DNA of 64,000 bases. Source: Anaerolineales bacterium (GTDB lineage: Bacteria > Chloroflexota > Anaerolineae > Anaerolineales > Villigracilaceae). The notes beneath the pieces are model-generated. The model was not told the origin of the DNA. It searched no databases and saw only the letters and a program-made list of their open reading frames with translations. Of the stretch, positions 25,267 through 35,430 are shown one piece after another (the stretch's first letter is position 1; each line of letters opens with the position of its first letter). The DNA is taken from NCBI GenBank assembly GCA_015075275.1, contig JABTUU010000001.1, positions 1,281,216-1,345,215 on the forward strand, in the 5' to 3' direction. Position numbers and translations under genes: made by a program.

Positions 25267-26940
25267 ATGCAAGAAGATTCAAGTTACGCCGGTCGTTGGG
25301 TCGCCCGCATTCGCGGTAAAATCGTCGCGCAAGGCGGAAGCCCCGAACAGGCGCTTCGCGCCGCGCAATTCAGCCGCCACAAAGAAAAACTCGAGATCCT
25401 CTACATGCCGATTTCATTTACGCGTTCGCCTCTGCTGGGTAAAGTCCGCGACGCGCTGCCCGATGATAAGATTCACCTCGTCGGCGGCGCCGTGCGAGAT
25501 ATGCTTCTCGAGCGCCCTTCGCACGACCTTGATTTTGCCGTACCTTCGGGCGGCATTTCTCTAGCCCGCCGCGTTGCCCGCGCCCTCGACGCGAACTTCA
25601 TGATCCTCGACGAAGAACGCGATACCGGACGCGTCATTGTGGTCGGCGAAGACGACTCGCGCATCTATCTCGACTTCGCAACGTATCGCAGTGGGGATCC
25701 TTCGACAGGCTCAGGACAAGCTCTTGAAGACGACTTACGCGCCCGCGATTTCACAATTAACGCCATTGCTTACGATCTTAGAAACGACGCATTAATTGAC
25801 CCGCTTAACGGCGCGGACGACATCCGCGCGAAAATTATCCGCGCCTGCTCGCCTGCTTCGTTGACCGACGACCCGATCCGCATTTTGCGCGGAGTGCGAC
25901 TCGCGGCGGCGTTCGATTTCAAAATTGACCTCGCCACGCGCGGCATGATGAAAGACGCCGCGAGCATGTTGCCGAACGTCTCGCCTGAACGTCAACGCGA
26001 CGAGTTATTCAAAATACTCGAAGGACCCAAACCCGATTCGTCCATGCGCGCGCTGGAGATGTTGGGCGTGTTTCCACATCTTCTGCCTGAGCTCTCCGCC
26101 ATGAAGGGATGCGAACAATCGCCGCCGCATATGTACGATGTGTGGGAACATACGCTAAAAGTCCTTGGTCATCTCGAAGCGATTCTCGCTGCGCTTGAAA
26201 CAGGCTCAGGCGGCGACGACCCCTTTCTGAATGCACTAGTCTCAGAGATTGGAAAATACCGCGAGCGGTTCGAGTCGCATTTCATCGAATCGCTCAACAT
26301 GGATCGTTCCGTCCGCGCCGCGTTGTTCTTCGCCGCGCTGTTTCATGATGTTGAGAAGCCAGCCACGAAGTCGGTGGATGAGGCGGGGCGCATCCGCTTT
26401 TTCGATCATGACGCGCAAGGCGCGAAGGTCGCGTCCATGCGCGGACACAAGTTCAACCTCAGCAACGACGAAATCCAACGCGTGAAGAAGATCATCTTCA
26501 ATCACATGCGTTTTCATTTTTTCACGACGCAACTAGAGGAAAAGAAGCGCGAACCATCGCGCAAATCCATTTACCGATTCTTCCGCGACGCGGGCGAAGC
26601 AGGCGTGGACCTGGTCCTGCTCGGTCTCGCCGACCTGCGCGGCACACGCGACCACACGCAATCAATGGGAAACTGGAACGCCGCGCTGAACATCGCGAAC
26701 ATTTTCCTCGAAAACTACTGGGAGAAACGCGAAGAGACCGTCGCTCCGCCGCGCTTGCTGGACGGGCACGAGCTGATGAAAGAACTCAATTTACAAGCCG
26801 GGCGCGTTATCGGGCAGTTGCTCGAAGTGATTCGCGAAGAACAAGCGATTGGGAACATACAAACACGGGAACAAGCGCTGGAATTTTGCCGAAGATGGCT
26901 CGATAACTACTCTCCTTCAGCGGCAGAAGCGGCGTTATAA
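25267..26940 (+). CDS. CCA-adding/poly(A) polymerase family nucleotidyltransferase with HD domain
   Basis: A 557-residue class II tRNA nucleotidyltransferase-like enzyme. Residues 1 to about 48 are a DUF5678-like module (YAGRWVARIRGKIVAQGG). The head domain has LVGGAVRDMLLERPSHDLDF with the catalytic DxD, then RARDFTINAIAYDL and LTDDPIRILRGVRLAA. An HD domain follows (FFAALFHDVEKPATKS, FNHMRFH). It probably completes or repairs tRNA 3' CCA ends. Residues about 143-153 (GDPSTGSGQAL) are an insertion encoded by a repeat word at about 25693-25724. Position after tdk-hpt suggests co-transcription. Confidence 0.85.
   Translation: MQEDSSYAGRWVARIRGKIVAQGGSPEQALRAAQFSRHKEKLEILYMPISFTRSPLLGKVRDALPDDKIHLVGGAVRDMLLERPSHDLDFAVPSGGISLARRVARALDANFMILDEERDTGRVIVVGEDDSRIYLDFATYRSGDPSTGSGQALEDDLRARDFTINAIAYDLRNDALIDPLNGADDIRAKIIRACSPASLTDDPIRILRGVRLAAAFDFKIDLATRGMMKDAASMLPNVSPERQRDELFKILEGPKPDSSMRALEMLGVFPHLLPELSAMKGCEQSPPHMYDVWEHTLKVLGHLEAILAALETGSGGDDPFLNALVSEIGKYRERFESHFIESLNMDRSVRAALFFAALFHDVEKPATKSVDEAGRIRFFDHDAQGAKVASMRGHKFNLSNDEIQRVKKIIFNHMRFHFFTTQLEEKKREPSRKSIYRFFRDAGEAGVDLVLLGLADLRGTRDHTQSMGNWNAALNIANIFLENYWEKREETVAPPRLLDGHELMKELNLQAGRVIGQLLEVIREEQAIGNIQTREQALEFCRRWLDNYSPSAAEAAL
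25693..25724 (+). repeat. Repeat word inserted in the CCA enzyme gene
   Basis: CCTTCGACAGGCTCAGGACA and the following AGCTC lie in frame between the conserved DFATYR and LEDDLRARDFTINA blocks, adding about ten residues where the family normally has a short turn. Confidence 0.55.
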
Positions 26941-26945
26941 AGTCT

Positions 26946-27359
26946 CTAAGACAGCGCCGCCCGCCCTGCCGAATCGCCCCCATACACGCTATTTAATTCA
27001 TTCCGTTTGATCAAACGATTAATATGCGCCACAAGCACATGAGCGGACGTGGGCTTGGTGAGGTAGTCGTCTGCGCCGGCGTCTAGAGCGCTGGCAATAA
27101 CGGCGGGATCGTTCAGCGCGGAAAGGGCGATGATCGGCACTCGACTGAACTCGCGCACTGCCCGGCAGATCTCCCAACCGTCCATATCGGGCATCATCAG
27201 GTCAAGCGTCACTAGATGAGGTTGATTTTCACGGATATATTTCAACCCCTCGCGACCGTTGTTCATAGCGATCACGTCGAAGCCTTGCGCTTGAAGCAAT
27301 AGGGCAAATAAATCGGTCACAGAGGGATCGTCGTCAAGGACAAGGATTTTAATCGTCAT
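26946..27359 (-). CDS. Single-domain response regulator
   Basis: A 137-residue receiver domain with no output domain. Acidic pocket DDD (9-11), phospho-acceptor Asp53 in TLDLMMPDMDG, and the conserved Lys102 in DYLTKP. Such proteins relay phosphate or control a partner by direct binding. No kinase is adjacent; it sits tail-to-tail with the CCA enzyme gene and head-to-head with ppdK. The start MTIKILVLDDD at 27359 is preferred over upstream starts because it matches the receiver N-terminus and follows a GAGAA site. Confidence 0.85.
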   Translation of the reverse strand: MTIKILVLDDDPSVTDLFALLLQAQGFDVIAMNNGREGLKYIRENQPHLVTLDLMMPDMDGWEICRAVREFSRVPIIALSALNDPAVIASALDAGADDYLTKPTSAHVLVAHINRLIKRNELNSVYGGDSAGRAALS

Positions 27360-27504
27360 AGAGTTCTCACGGGCATTCATTATATCGAAGGATAGACGCG
27401 CCCGACTTTGCAATGGCTTATCAGTTGAAGCGCAAAAAAGCTCTTCCGGCGCTCTTCTTCGTGGTACACTTCGGGCGATTTATGAATTTTAGATGGAGGT
27501 TAGA

Positions 27505-30372
27505 ATGGCAACTTGGGTTTACTTATTCGACGAAGCGGCGAAAGCCGAAAAATACGCTGGAACATGGGAAGACGTCCGCGCCCTGTTAGGCGGAAAAGGC
27601 GCAGGATTGCTCGACATGACGCGCGCCGGCGTACCGGTTCCGCCGGGCTTCACAATCACCACGGAAGCCTGCAACTGGTTCCGCAAAAAAGGAACGTTCC
27701 CGCCCGGCATGTGGAAACAGACCCTTGACGCGATGAAAATGACCGAAAAGAAAGCGGGGAAAAAGTTCGGCGATCCGAACAATCCGCTGTTGGTTTCATG
27801 CCGCTCCGGCGCCAAATTCTCGATGCCAGGCATGATGAACACGATTCTTAATATCGGTTTGAACGATCAAGTTGTGGAAGGCATGATCCGGCTAACGGGC
27901 AATCCGCGCTTCGTGTGGGATTCGTACCGCCGCCTGATTGAAATGTTCGGCGCAACCGCGTTCAATCTTGACGATGAACACTTCGAACATCCGATGGCGG
28001 AACACAAGACCAGAAAGGGTTACAAATCCGACACGGAAATGACCGCCGAAGACTGGCAGGAGTTGGTTTCAGTTTTCAAGAATGTCTTCAAACAACAAGT
28101 TGGGTTTGATTTTCCGCAAGACGTTTACAAGCAATTGGAATACGCCACAAAAGCCGTGTTCGAATCGTGGATGGGCAAACGCGCCATTGACTACCGTCGC
28201 GCCACCAACATCTCCGACGATCTCGGCACGGCTGTCAACATTGTAACGATGGTCTTCGGCAACATGGGCGACGATTCCGCTACGGGCGTGGCGTTCACCC
28301 GCAACCCGTCTACCGGCGAGAAGAGCATGATGGGCGAATACCTCATCAACGCGCAAGGCGAGGATGTGGTAGCGGGCATCCGCAACGCGGACCCTATTGA
28401 ACATTTGCACGACCAACTGCCGAAAGCCTACAAAGAATTCATGGCGATCACCGCGAGACTCGAAAAACACTACAAGGACATGCAGGACGTCGAGTTCACG
28501 ATCGAACGCGGCAAATTGTGGATGCTCCAAACGCGCAACGGCAAACGCACGGCGAAATCTGCAGTGAAGATCGCCGTGGATATGGCGAAGGAAGGCTTGA
28601 TCACAAAAGAAGAAGCGGTGCAGCGCGTTACGCCAGATAACGTAGACTCGCTTCTGCATCCTCAATTTAACCCCGCCGCAATAGAAGACGCTGAAAAGGC
28701 CGGCAAGTTCTTCGCCAAAGGCGTAAACGCCTCCCCTGGCGCCGCCGTTGGACAAGTCTACTTCGACGCCGACGCCGCCGAGAGAATGGCGCAAGAGGAA
28801 AACCAAGATACGATCATGGTGCGCCCATTCACCAAGCCAGACGATGTGCATGGCATGATCGCCTCAAAAGGCGTATTGACCAGCGAAGGCGGCGCGACGT
28901 CGCATGCGGCGGTTGTGGCGCGCCAGTTTGGAATCCCATGCGTGGTCGGCGCCTCTATGATCAAGATCAACCTTGAAAAAAGACAGATGACCGTCGGCGA
29001 AAGCATTGTCAAAGAAGGCGATTGGATTTCAGTGGACGGCGCGAGCGGCAAGGTGTTCATCGGGAAAATTTCGACCACATCGCCGTCGCTCGAAGAACAG
29101 ACGGAACTTCTCACTTTGCTCAAATGGGCGGACGACATTTCTGCCACGAAAGGTATCCGTACAGCGCAAGCGGCGGGCTACCCCACGCGCGGTCTGCAGG
29201 TTTGGGCGAACGCCGATTACCCACAAGATGCGCGGCGCGCGCGCGCTTATGGCGCGCAGGGCATCGGTCTGTGCCGCACAGAGCACATGTTCTTCGAGCC
29301 GGAGCGTTTGCCCATCGTACAAGAGATGATCCTCTCGAAGACCAGCGCGGAACGCACAGCCGCGCTTGACAAGATTTTGCCTTATCAGCGCAAAGACTTC
29401 GACGGCCTCTTTGAAGCGATGGACGGGTTGCCGGTCATTATCCGCTTGATCGACCCGCCGTTGCATGAATTCATGCCAGATCAGGAAAAATTGTTTGAAG
29501 AAATCGTCACCATGCGCGTTCAGGGCAAAACGGAAAGATTGCAGGAAAAAGAAGACCTGCTCGCCGCCATTCGGCAGTTGCACGAATCGAATCCGATGAT
29601 GGGCTTGCGCGGCGTGCGCTTAAGCATCTCCATTCCGGAGATCGTTGAAATGCAAGTGCGCGCCATCTTCGAAGCCGCGGCAGACTGCGCCAAGCGCGGC
29701 ATCAAGGTCAAGCCGGAAGTGATGATCCCACTGACAGGAACGGTGAGCGAACTCGAATGGGTTCAGCCGCGCCTCGAACGCATCGCTAAAGCGGTGATGG
29801 CAGAGAAAAATATCAAGTTCGATTATAAATTCGGCACGATGATCGAAATCCCGCGCGCGGCGGTCACGGCGGCGGAAATCGCCACACATGCCGAGTTCTT
29901 CTCTTTTGGCACAAACGATCTGACGCAAATGACCTACGGTTACTCACGCGACGACGCCGAGCGCAACTTCTTGATCACGTATCAAGAACAAGGCATTCTT
30001 CAGGTCAACCCGTTCCAATCGCTGGATTGGAGCGGCGTGGGCAAACTCATGGATTGGGCAATCGCCGAAGGACGCTTGACGCGACCCAACCTTGAAGTGG
30101 GCATCTGCGGCGAACACGGCGGCGACCCCGACTCGATCGAGTGGTGCCACATCATCGGCAATAACTACGTTTCTTGCTCGCCGTTCCGCGTGCCGGTGGC
30201 GCGCCTCGCGGCGGCTCACGCAGCGTTGAAGCATCGCCCGCAGAAACGAACGACGATTAAGAAAACCGTCAAGAAAAAGAAGCCGGCGACGGTCAAGAAA
30301 GCCGTTGCAAAAAAGATGATTGCAAAGAAAGCCGTCAAAAAGAAAGCTGCGACAAAGAGCCGCAAGAAGTAA
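27505..30372 (+). CDS. ppdK: Pyruvate, phosphate dikinase with a lysine-rich C-terminal tail
   Basis: A 955-residue PPDK that interconverts pyruvate, ATP and Pi with PEP, AMP and PPi. The N-terminal ATP-grasp region (LLGGKGAGLLDMTRAGVPVP), the phosphohistidine swivel domain with His467 in TSEGGATSHAAVVARQFGIP, and the C-terminal TIM barrel (GIGLCRTEHMFF, PEVMIPLTGTVSE, SFGTNDLTQMTYG, GICGEHGGDP) are complete. The last about 45 residues are an added Lys/Ala tail (KKTVKKKKPATVKKAV). GGAGG before ATG 27505 fixes the start. Next to eno, so it fits the PEP node of glycolysis/gluconeogenesis. Confidence 0.96.
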   Translation: MATWVYLFDEAAKAEKYAGTWEDVRALLGGKGAGLLDMTRAGVPVPPGFTITTEACNWFRKKGTFPPGMWKQTLDAMKMTEKKAGKKFGDPNNPLLVSCRSGAKFSMPGMMNTILNIGLNDQVVEGMIRLTGNPRFVWDSYRRLIEMFGATAFNLDDEHFEHPMAEHKTRKGYKSDTEMTAEDWQELVSVFKNVFKQQVGFDFPQDVYKQLEYATKAVFESWMGKRAIDYRRATNISDDLGTAVNIVTMVFGNMGDDSATGVAFTRNPSTGEKSMMGEYLINAQGEDVVAGIRNADPIEHLHDQLPKAYKEFMAITARLEKHYKDMQDVEFTIERGKLWMLQTRNGKRTAKSAVKIAVDMAKEGLITKEEAVQRVTPDNVDSLLHPQFNPAAIEDAEKAGKFFAKGVNASPGAAVGQVYFDADAAERMAQEENQDTIMVRPFTKPDDVHGMIASKGVLTSEGGATSHAAVVARQFGIPCVVGASMIKINLEKRQMTVGESIVKEGDWISVDGASGKVFIGKISTTSPSLEEQTELLTLLKWADDISATKGIRTAQAAGYPTRGLQVWANADYPQDARRARAYGAQGIGLCRTEHMFFEPERLPIVQEMILSKTSAERTAALDKILPYQRKDFDGLFEAMDGLPVIIRLIDPPLHEFMPDQEKLFEEIVTMRVQGKTERLQEKEDLLAAIRQLHESNPMMGLRGVRLSISIPEIVEMQVRAIFEAAADCAKRGIKVKPEVMIPLTGTVSELEWVQPRLERIAKAVMAEKNIKFDYKFGTMIEIPRAAVTAAEIATHAEFFSFGTNDLTQMTYGYSRDDAERNFLITYQEQGILQVNPFQSLDWSGVGKLMDWAIAEGRLTRPNLEVGICGEHGGDPDSIEWCHIIGNNYVSCSPFRVPVARLAAAHAALKHRPQKRTTIKKTVKKKKPATVKKAVAKKMIAKKAVKKKAATKSRKK

Positions 30373-30396
30373 CCTGCAACGCGCGCGCTCATGTAA

Positions 30397-31806
<1,410 letters not shown>

Positions 31807-32148
31807 GTGAAATATCATTATGAAAACTAAAGATTGTTCTTTCGACTATCCATAGAAGGTTAGATTTACAAACTTGAAAAAGGTTTATCAGTACGACCAA
31901 GAAGACGCCGAAGTATATTCCACAGAGAGAGATTGAAAATATTACACAATATTTGATCAAAGCTTTCTGATGGGCTTTGTAAAAGTCGCATTGGACGAAA
32001 CGTTGCGAAATCAATTAATAAGCGTTATTGAGTTCGACAGCAAAGATGAACGTCGAATCCATTTTGAAGGTCCTGTAAATAAAGACAACCAAGAATATTA
32101 ATAGTAGATCGAAATCAACAAAAGAAACAGGCAACAGTTTCTCTTCTG
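31807..32148 (+). other. AT-rich intergenic stretch, no intact gene
   Basis: This 342-base gap between eno and the desulfhydrase-like gene is visibly richer in A and T than its surroundings. Apart from the interrupted reading frame reported separately at 31874-32101, I see no RNA gene, clear promoter or terminator. Confidence 0.5.
31874..32101 (+). pseudogene. Interrupted small reading frame of unknown function
   Basis: From TTG 31874 a frame reads LKKVYQYDQEDAEVYSTERD, meets a TGA at 31934-31936, and continues KYYTIFDQSFLMGFVKVALD, then ETLRNQLISVIEFDSKDERR, to a TAA at 32099-32101. Amino-acid composition on both sides of the TGA looks protein-like. The second part could start alone at ATG 31970 as a 43-residue peptide. 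It is either a decayed gene or two unrelated small frames. I recognise no family. Confidence 0.35.
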
Positions 32149-33141
32149 TTAAATCTTATTCGCATACTTCTCCGCGAACAGCGCGGGCTGTCCGCCTGTG
32201 TGCCAGAATAGCACAGTCTCATCCTTCTTGAAAAATCCCTTGCGGATGAGGTCTATCATCCCTGCCGCCGCGCGCCCCGTGTAAACGGGATCGAGCAGAA
32301 GACCTTCGTACTTTGCAAACAGATCGACCGCTTCGCGCTCCGCCTCGGTCAGGATGCCGTAGCCAGCCTTGCAATAATCAGCGTTTGCAGACACGTCAGC
32401 CGACTCGAACTCAATCCGCTCCCCCAGCCTTTCACTCGCCTCTGTCGCCAGCTTGGACACGTGACTTTTCAGCCACTCTTCCGACTCGTCAATGCTAATT
32501 CCCAACACTTTGCCTTTGAACCCAAACACGCGCTGACCCAACACCAGCCCCGCGTGCGTTCCGCCTGAGGACGTGCCAAAGATGATCCAATCCGGACCTC
32601 CGGGTTTTTCAAAAACTCGGAGGTCTCGCATCTGCCCTATCAACTCCTCCATCGCAAACGCATACCCCAATGCGCCCGTCGGACTCGATCCGCCGTACGG
32701 GACGAGATACGGCTTGCGACCATCCACAACGGTTTTGTCGAATGTCTCTTGCAAAACACGATCCCGCTCTTTACGATCTGGAATAGCGATAACTTCTGCG
32801 CCGAATAATTGATCGAGCAATAAATTCGCTGACGGCTTGTCGGGCATCTCTCCGTTCAACACGAGGATACAATCCAAGCCGAACCGCGCCGCCGCCGCCG
32901 CCGTCTGACGGCAGTGATTCGACTGCAACGCGCCGCCAGAAATTAAAGTCTTCGCGCCTTGTTCAATCGCTTCCGCGACGAGAAACTCCAGCTTGCGAGT
33001 CTTGTTGCCGCCGAAAGCGAGTCCCGTCTGGTCGTCGCGCTTGACGAGGATGCGCGGACCAGCCAACAGGTCCGATAGACGCGGGAGTTCTTCAATGGGG
33101 GTTGGGAGGTGGGCGAAGTGGAGGCGGGGGATTTTGTTCAT
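32149..33141 (-). CDS. D-cysteine desulfhydrase / ACC deaminase family PLP enzyme
   Basis: A 330-residue fold-type II PLP enzyme. The PLP lysine lies in FGGNKTRKLEFLVAEA, followed by LISGGALQSNHCRQTAAAAA and a phosphate-binding GTSSGGTHAGL. The family includes D-cysteine desulfhydrase and 1-aminocyclopropane-1-carboxylate deaminase; the sequence alone does not settle which. Residues about 172-183 (DLRVFEKPGG) are encoded by a near-perfect 33-bp palindrome and may be an insertion in a surface loop. It is the last gene after the FemAB pair; the link to envelope synthesis is unclear. Confidence 0.82.
   Translation of the reverse strand: MNKIPRLHFAHLPTPIEELPRLSDLLAGPRILVKRDDQTGLAFGGNKTRKLEFLVAEAIEQGAKTLISGGALQSNHCRQTAAAAARFGLDCILVLNGEMPDKPSANLLLDQLFGAEVIAIPDRKERDRVLQETFDKTVVDGRKPYLVPYGGSSPTGALGYAFAMEELIGQMRDLRVFEKPGGPDWIIFGTSSGGTHAGLVLGQRVFGFKGKVLGISIDESEEWLKSHVSKLATEASERLGERIEFESADVSANADYCKAGYGILTEAEREAVDLFAKYEGLLLDPVYTGRAAAGMIDLIRKGFFKKDETVLFWHTGGQPALFAEKYANKI
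32594..32626. repeat. 33-bp near-palindrome inside a coding region
   Basis: GGACCTCCGGGTTTTT (32594-32609), a central C, and AAAAACTCGGAGGTCT (32611-32626). Two positions differ from perfect symmetry, both G-T compatible. It lies in frame in the PLP enzyme gene. Confidence 0.85.
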
Positions 33142-33205
33142 GGAAATCCTTTACTTCGTATTTCGTATTGCGTACCGCGTGATCAAAATACGCAGCACGC
33201 AGTAG

Positions 33206-34429
33206 CTATGCGCCGAGATTCTGTTTCGTCTTCGACCTTCCGCGCGACCTCATCACATCCAACACGCGCGGCATGATATCGGAATACAGCTTATACCAAA
33301 GCACGCTGGGCGCATAATCCCACGCGCCGAGCGTGCGGACGACCTTGCCGCCAAGTCCCTCTTTGAAGCGATAGACGCCCCACATCGAGTCGCTTTCATC
33401 GAAGACATCGGGCGCGCCCCACAGGTCGTAGGCTGTGCATCCACGCGCCTTTGCGCGCTTCATCGCTTCCCATTGCAAAAGATATGTCGGCATTTTTTCA
33501 CGATGCATATCGCGCGACATGCCATAGACGTAATACGCGCGTCCTGCAAAATAAAAAACAAAGATCGCGGCGACAGGTTCGGAGTTGACTTCGGCGATCA
33601 AGGGTTCGGTAAAAGGTAATTCGTAATTAGTAATTGGCGACTGGAGATTGGAGACTTGTTCTGAGTTCGAATGAGAATTTGGAGAATTAGATTGGTTGCC
33701 CTTCATAAATAAATTCCAAACAGTTTGATAATAACCCTTATCACGAATCACAAATCCATCGCGCACACTTGTTTCAGCATACATCTTGTACAACATGGGC
33801 AAATCTTCTAGCTTGCCTACACGCAGCGTCACGCCTTTCCTTTCCGCGAGACGGATGTTGTAGCGTGTCTTCTGTTTCATCTTCGCAAGCAATTCATCTT
33901 CGGTTGGATTCAGATCAATCATGACCGTGTTCTTGAACTGTATCTGATCCGACGAGTATCCCCACCCCCTCCGCTTCAACTCGGACGTGACGGCTGATCC
34001 GCTTTTCTCTTCGGCATCCTCCGCGCTTTGAGGGACTCCAGTTCCCAGCACGACATCGGGATCGCATTTCAAAAAGATCGCGCCTTGTTTCTTTGCAAAG
34101 GACTGTAGATCATCCAGCGCTCGCATTCGCAGGGACTCATTCGTCCAATCGAGCAACGGTCCCTTCGGCGAATAAAGAATGGATAACCGCGCGGCGAAAC
34201 TGTTTTGGAGGATTCGACGCCTGAGGATAAGCGCGGCAGCAGAAGCAGGAAAGATGAAAGATGAAAGATGATTGGGGTCTCTTTCCTCTTTCATCTTTCC
34301 TTCGTTGTCCCAAACAAGATAAATCGGCTCCCACCCATACTTCGCCTTCACCTGTCCCCATTCGTAGGTTTGGAGGAAGTGCGGGTTGGGCAACTTCGAG
34401 ATCATGGAATTCCAGTTTCTACTTTCCAC
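33206..34429 (-). CDS. FemAB/GNAT-like peptidyltransferase with in-frame insertions
   Basis: A 407-residue protein of the FemAB (peptidoglycan bridge) superfamily. Conserved blocks shared with the next gene are HFLQTYEWGQVKAKYGWEPI, MKQKTRYNIRLAERKGVTLR, YYVYGMSRD and KMPTYLLQWEAMKRAKARGC, with YDLWGAPD. Such enzymes add amino acids from aminoacyl-tRNA, or other groups, to envelope precursors. Compared with the neighbour it has two extra stretches: about 44-62 (KMKEERDPNHLSSFIF, from an inverted repeat) and about 244-271 (NQSNSPNSHSNSEQVSNLQS). The start is GTG 34429; ATG 34405 is possible but would cut conserved residues. Confidence 0.8.
   Translation of the reverse strand: MESRNWNSMISKLPNPHFLQTYEWGQVKAKYGWEPIYLVWDNEGKMKEERDPNHLSSFIFPASAAALILRRRILQNSFAARLSILYSPKGPLLDWTNESLRMRALDDLQSFAKKQGAIFLKCDPDVVLGTGVPQSAEDAEEKSGSAVTSELKRRGWGYSSDQIQFKNTVMIDLNPTEDELLAKMKQKTRYNIRLAERKGVTLRVGKLEDLPMLYKMYAETSVRDGFVIRDKGYYQTVWNLFMKGNQSNSPNSHSNSEQVSNLQSPITNYELPFTEPLIAEVNSEPVAAIFVFYFAGRAYYVYGMSRDMHREKMPTYLLQWEAMKRAKARGCTAYDLWGAPDVFDESDSMWGVYRFKEGLGGKVVRTLGAWDYAPSVLWYKLYSDIMPRVLDVMRSRGRSKTKQNLGA
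34248..34300. repeat. 53-bp inverted repeat inside the first FemAB-like gene
   Basis: GGAAAGATGAAAGA (34248-34261) and its exact complement (34287-34300) flank a centre with further GAAAGATGA copies. The encoded peptide is missing from the paralogous neighbour. Confidence 0.75.
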
Positions 34430-34439
34430 TTTCTATTCT

Positions 34440-35429
34440 CTATTCTCTATTCCCAACAAACTTCAAATACGCCCAATACAAAAGTGGATTGTACACTCGA
34501 TCCATTGCCTGCGCCGCGCGTTTCAGTTCGCCGCCAAAGCCGCGTTTGAAGCGATAGACTCCCCACAAGCCATCGTGGCGCGATTCGAAATTCGCTTCGA
34601 GAGTCGCCTCGTCTTCGTCGGGGACGCCCCATAAATCGTATTCTTCACAGCCGCGCGCTTTTGCCCATTTCATCGCTTCCCATTGCAGGAGGTACGTTGG
34701 CATTCGGTTGCGCTCTTCGTCCGTAGATGCGCCATAGAGGTAATATGCGCGGTTTCCATTTCGGGCAACGAACAACGCGGCAAGCGGTTTGCCTTCGTAT
34801 TCAGCGAGGAGGATTTCGCCGAGTCCGCTTGGATGGAGGAGCTCGTACGCGCGTTTGTAATATTCCAGCGAGTGGATTCCGAATCCATCGCGCCCGCCAG
34901 TGACAAGCATCATCTTGTGAAAGGATTCGGTATCGTCCCACGCGCGGACGGTCACGCCCTTCTTCTCTGCGAGGCGGATGTTGTAGCGCGTTTTTTGTTT
35001 CATCCGCGCCAGAATCGTATCTTCGTCATCTTTTATATTAATTAGGATGGTGCGGGGAGGTTGGATGTTGTGGGGAGAGGTCTCAAGTTTCAGGTTCCAG
35101 GTGTCGGGTTTTTGATCCTCCCAGAGGTCGGGTTCAATTTTCAAGAAAATTGCGCGATGATTTCGGCAAACGGAATCGACTTCTTTCCAAAACTGATCAC
35201 CGTTCACTGATAACTGATTGCTACTCACCGCTTTCGGAATATACCCAATTGTAAAGCCCAAAGGAAGTTTGCGAAATAAAATTTGCGCCCCAGCGTTTCG
35301 GTTCACGATTCGAACAGGTTCCCACCCAAACGCAGATTTCAACTCGCCCCATTCTCCCGTCTGCAAGATGTGAGCGTTCGGATAGGCGGAAAGAAAATAA
35401 CTCCATTCAGCAAGGATAATTTCTGGCAT
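34440..35429 (-). CDS. FemAB/GNAT-like peptidyltransferase (paralogue)
   Basis: A 329-residue FemAB-type protein. It shares NAHILQTGEWGELKSAFGWE, MKQKTRYNIRLAEKKGVTVR, RAYYLYGASTDEERNRMPTY and YDLWGVPDEDEA with the adjacent gene, so the pair arose by tandem duplication. It also shows probable repeat-derived segments (SSNQLSVNGDQ near residue 70 and TWNLKLETSPHN near 110). It starts one base after the upstream epimerase/dehydratase stop and ends ten bases before the next start. Placement in a polysaccharide operon suggests modification of a wall or capsule precursor. Confidence 0.8.
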   Translation of the reverse strand: MPEIILAEWSYFLSAYPNAHILQTGEWGELKSAFGWEPVRIVNRNAGAQILFRKLPLGFTIGYIPKAVSSNQLSVNGDQFWKEVDSVCRNHRAIFLKIEPDLWEDQKPDTWNLKLETSPHNIQPPRTILINIKDDEDTILARMKQKTRYNIRLAEKKGVTVRAWDDTESFHKMMLVTGGRDGFGIHSLEYYKRAYELLHPSGLGEILLAEYEGKPLAALFVARNGNRAYYLYGASTDEERNRMPTYLLQWEAMKWAKARGCEEYDLWGVPDEDEATLEANFESRHDGLWGVYRFKRGFGGELKRAAQAMDRVYNPLLYWAYLKFVGNRE

Positions 35430-35430
35430 T

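Noticed and set aside
28069..28851. 260-codon minus-strand frame inside ppdK
   Set aside because: Fully contained in a clearly real gene on the other strand; no domain or ribosome site.
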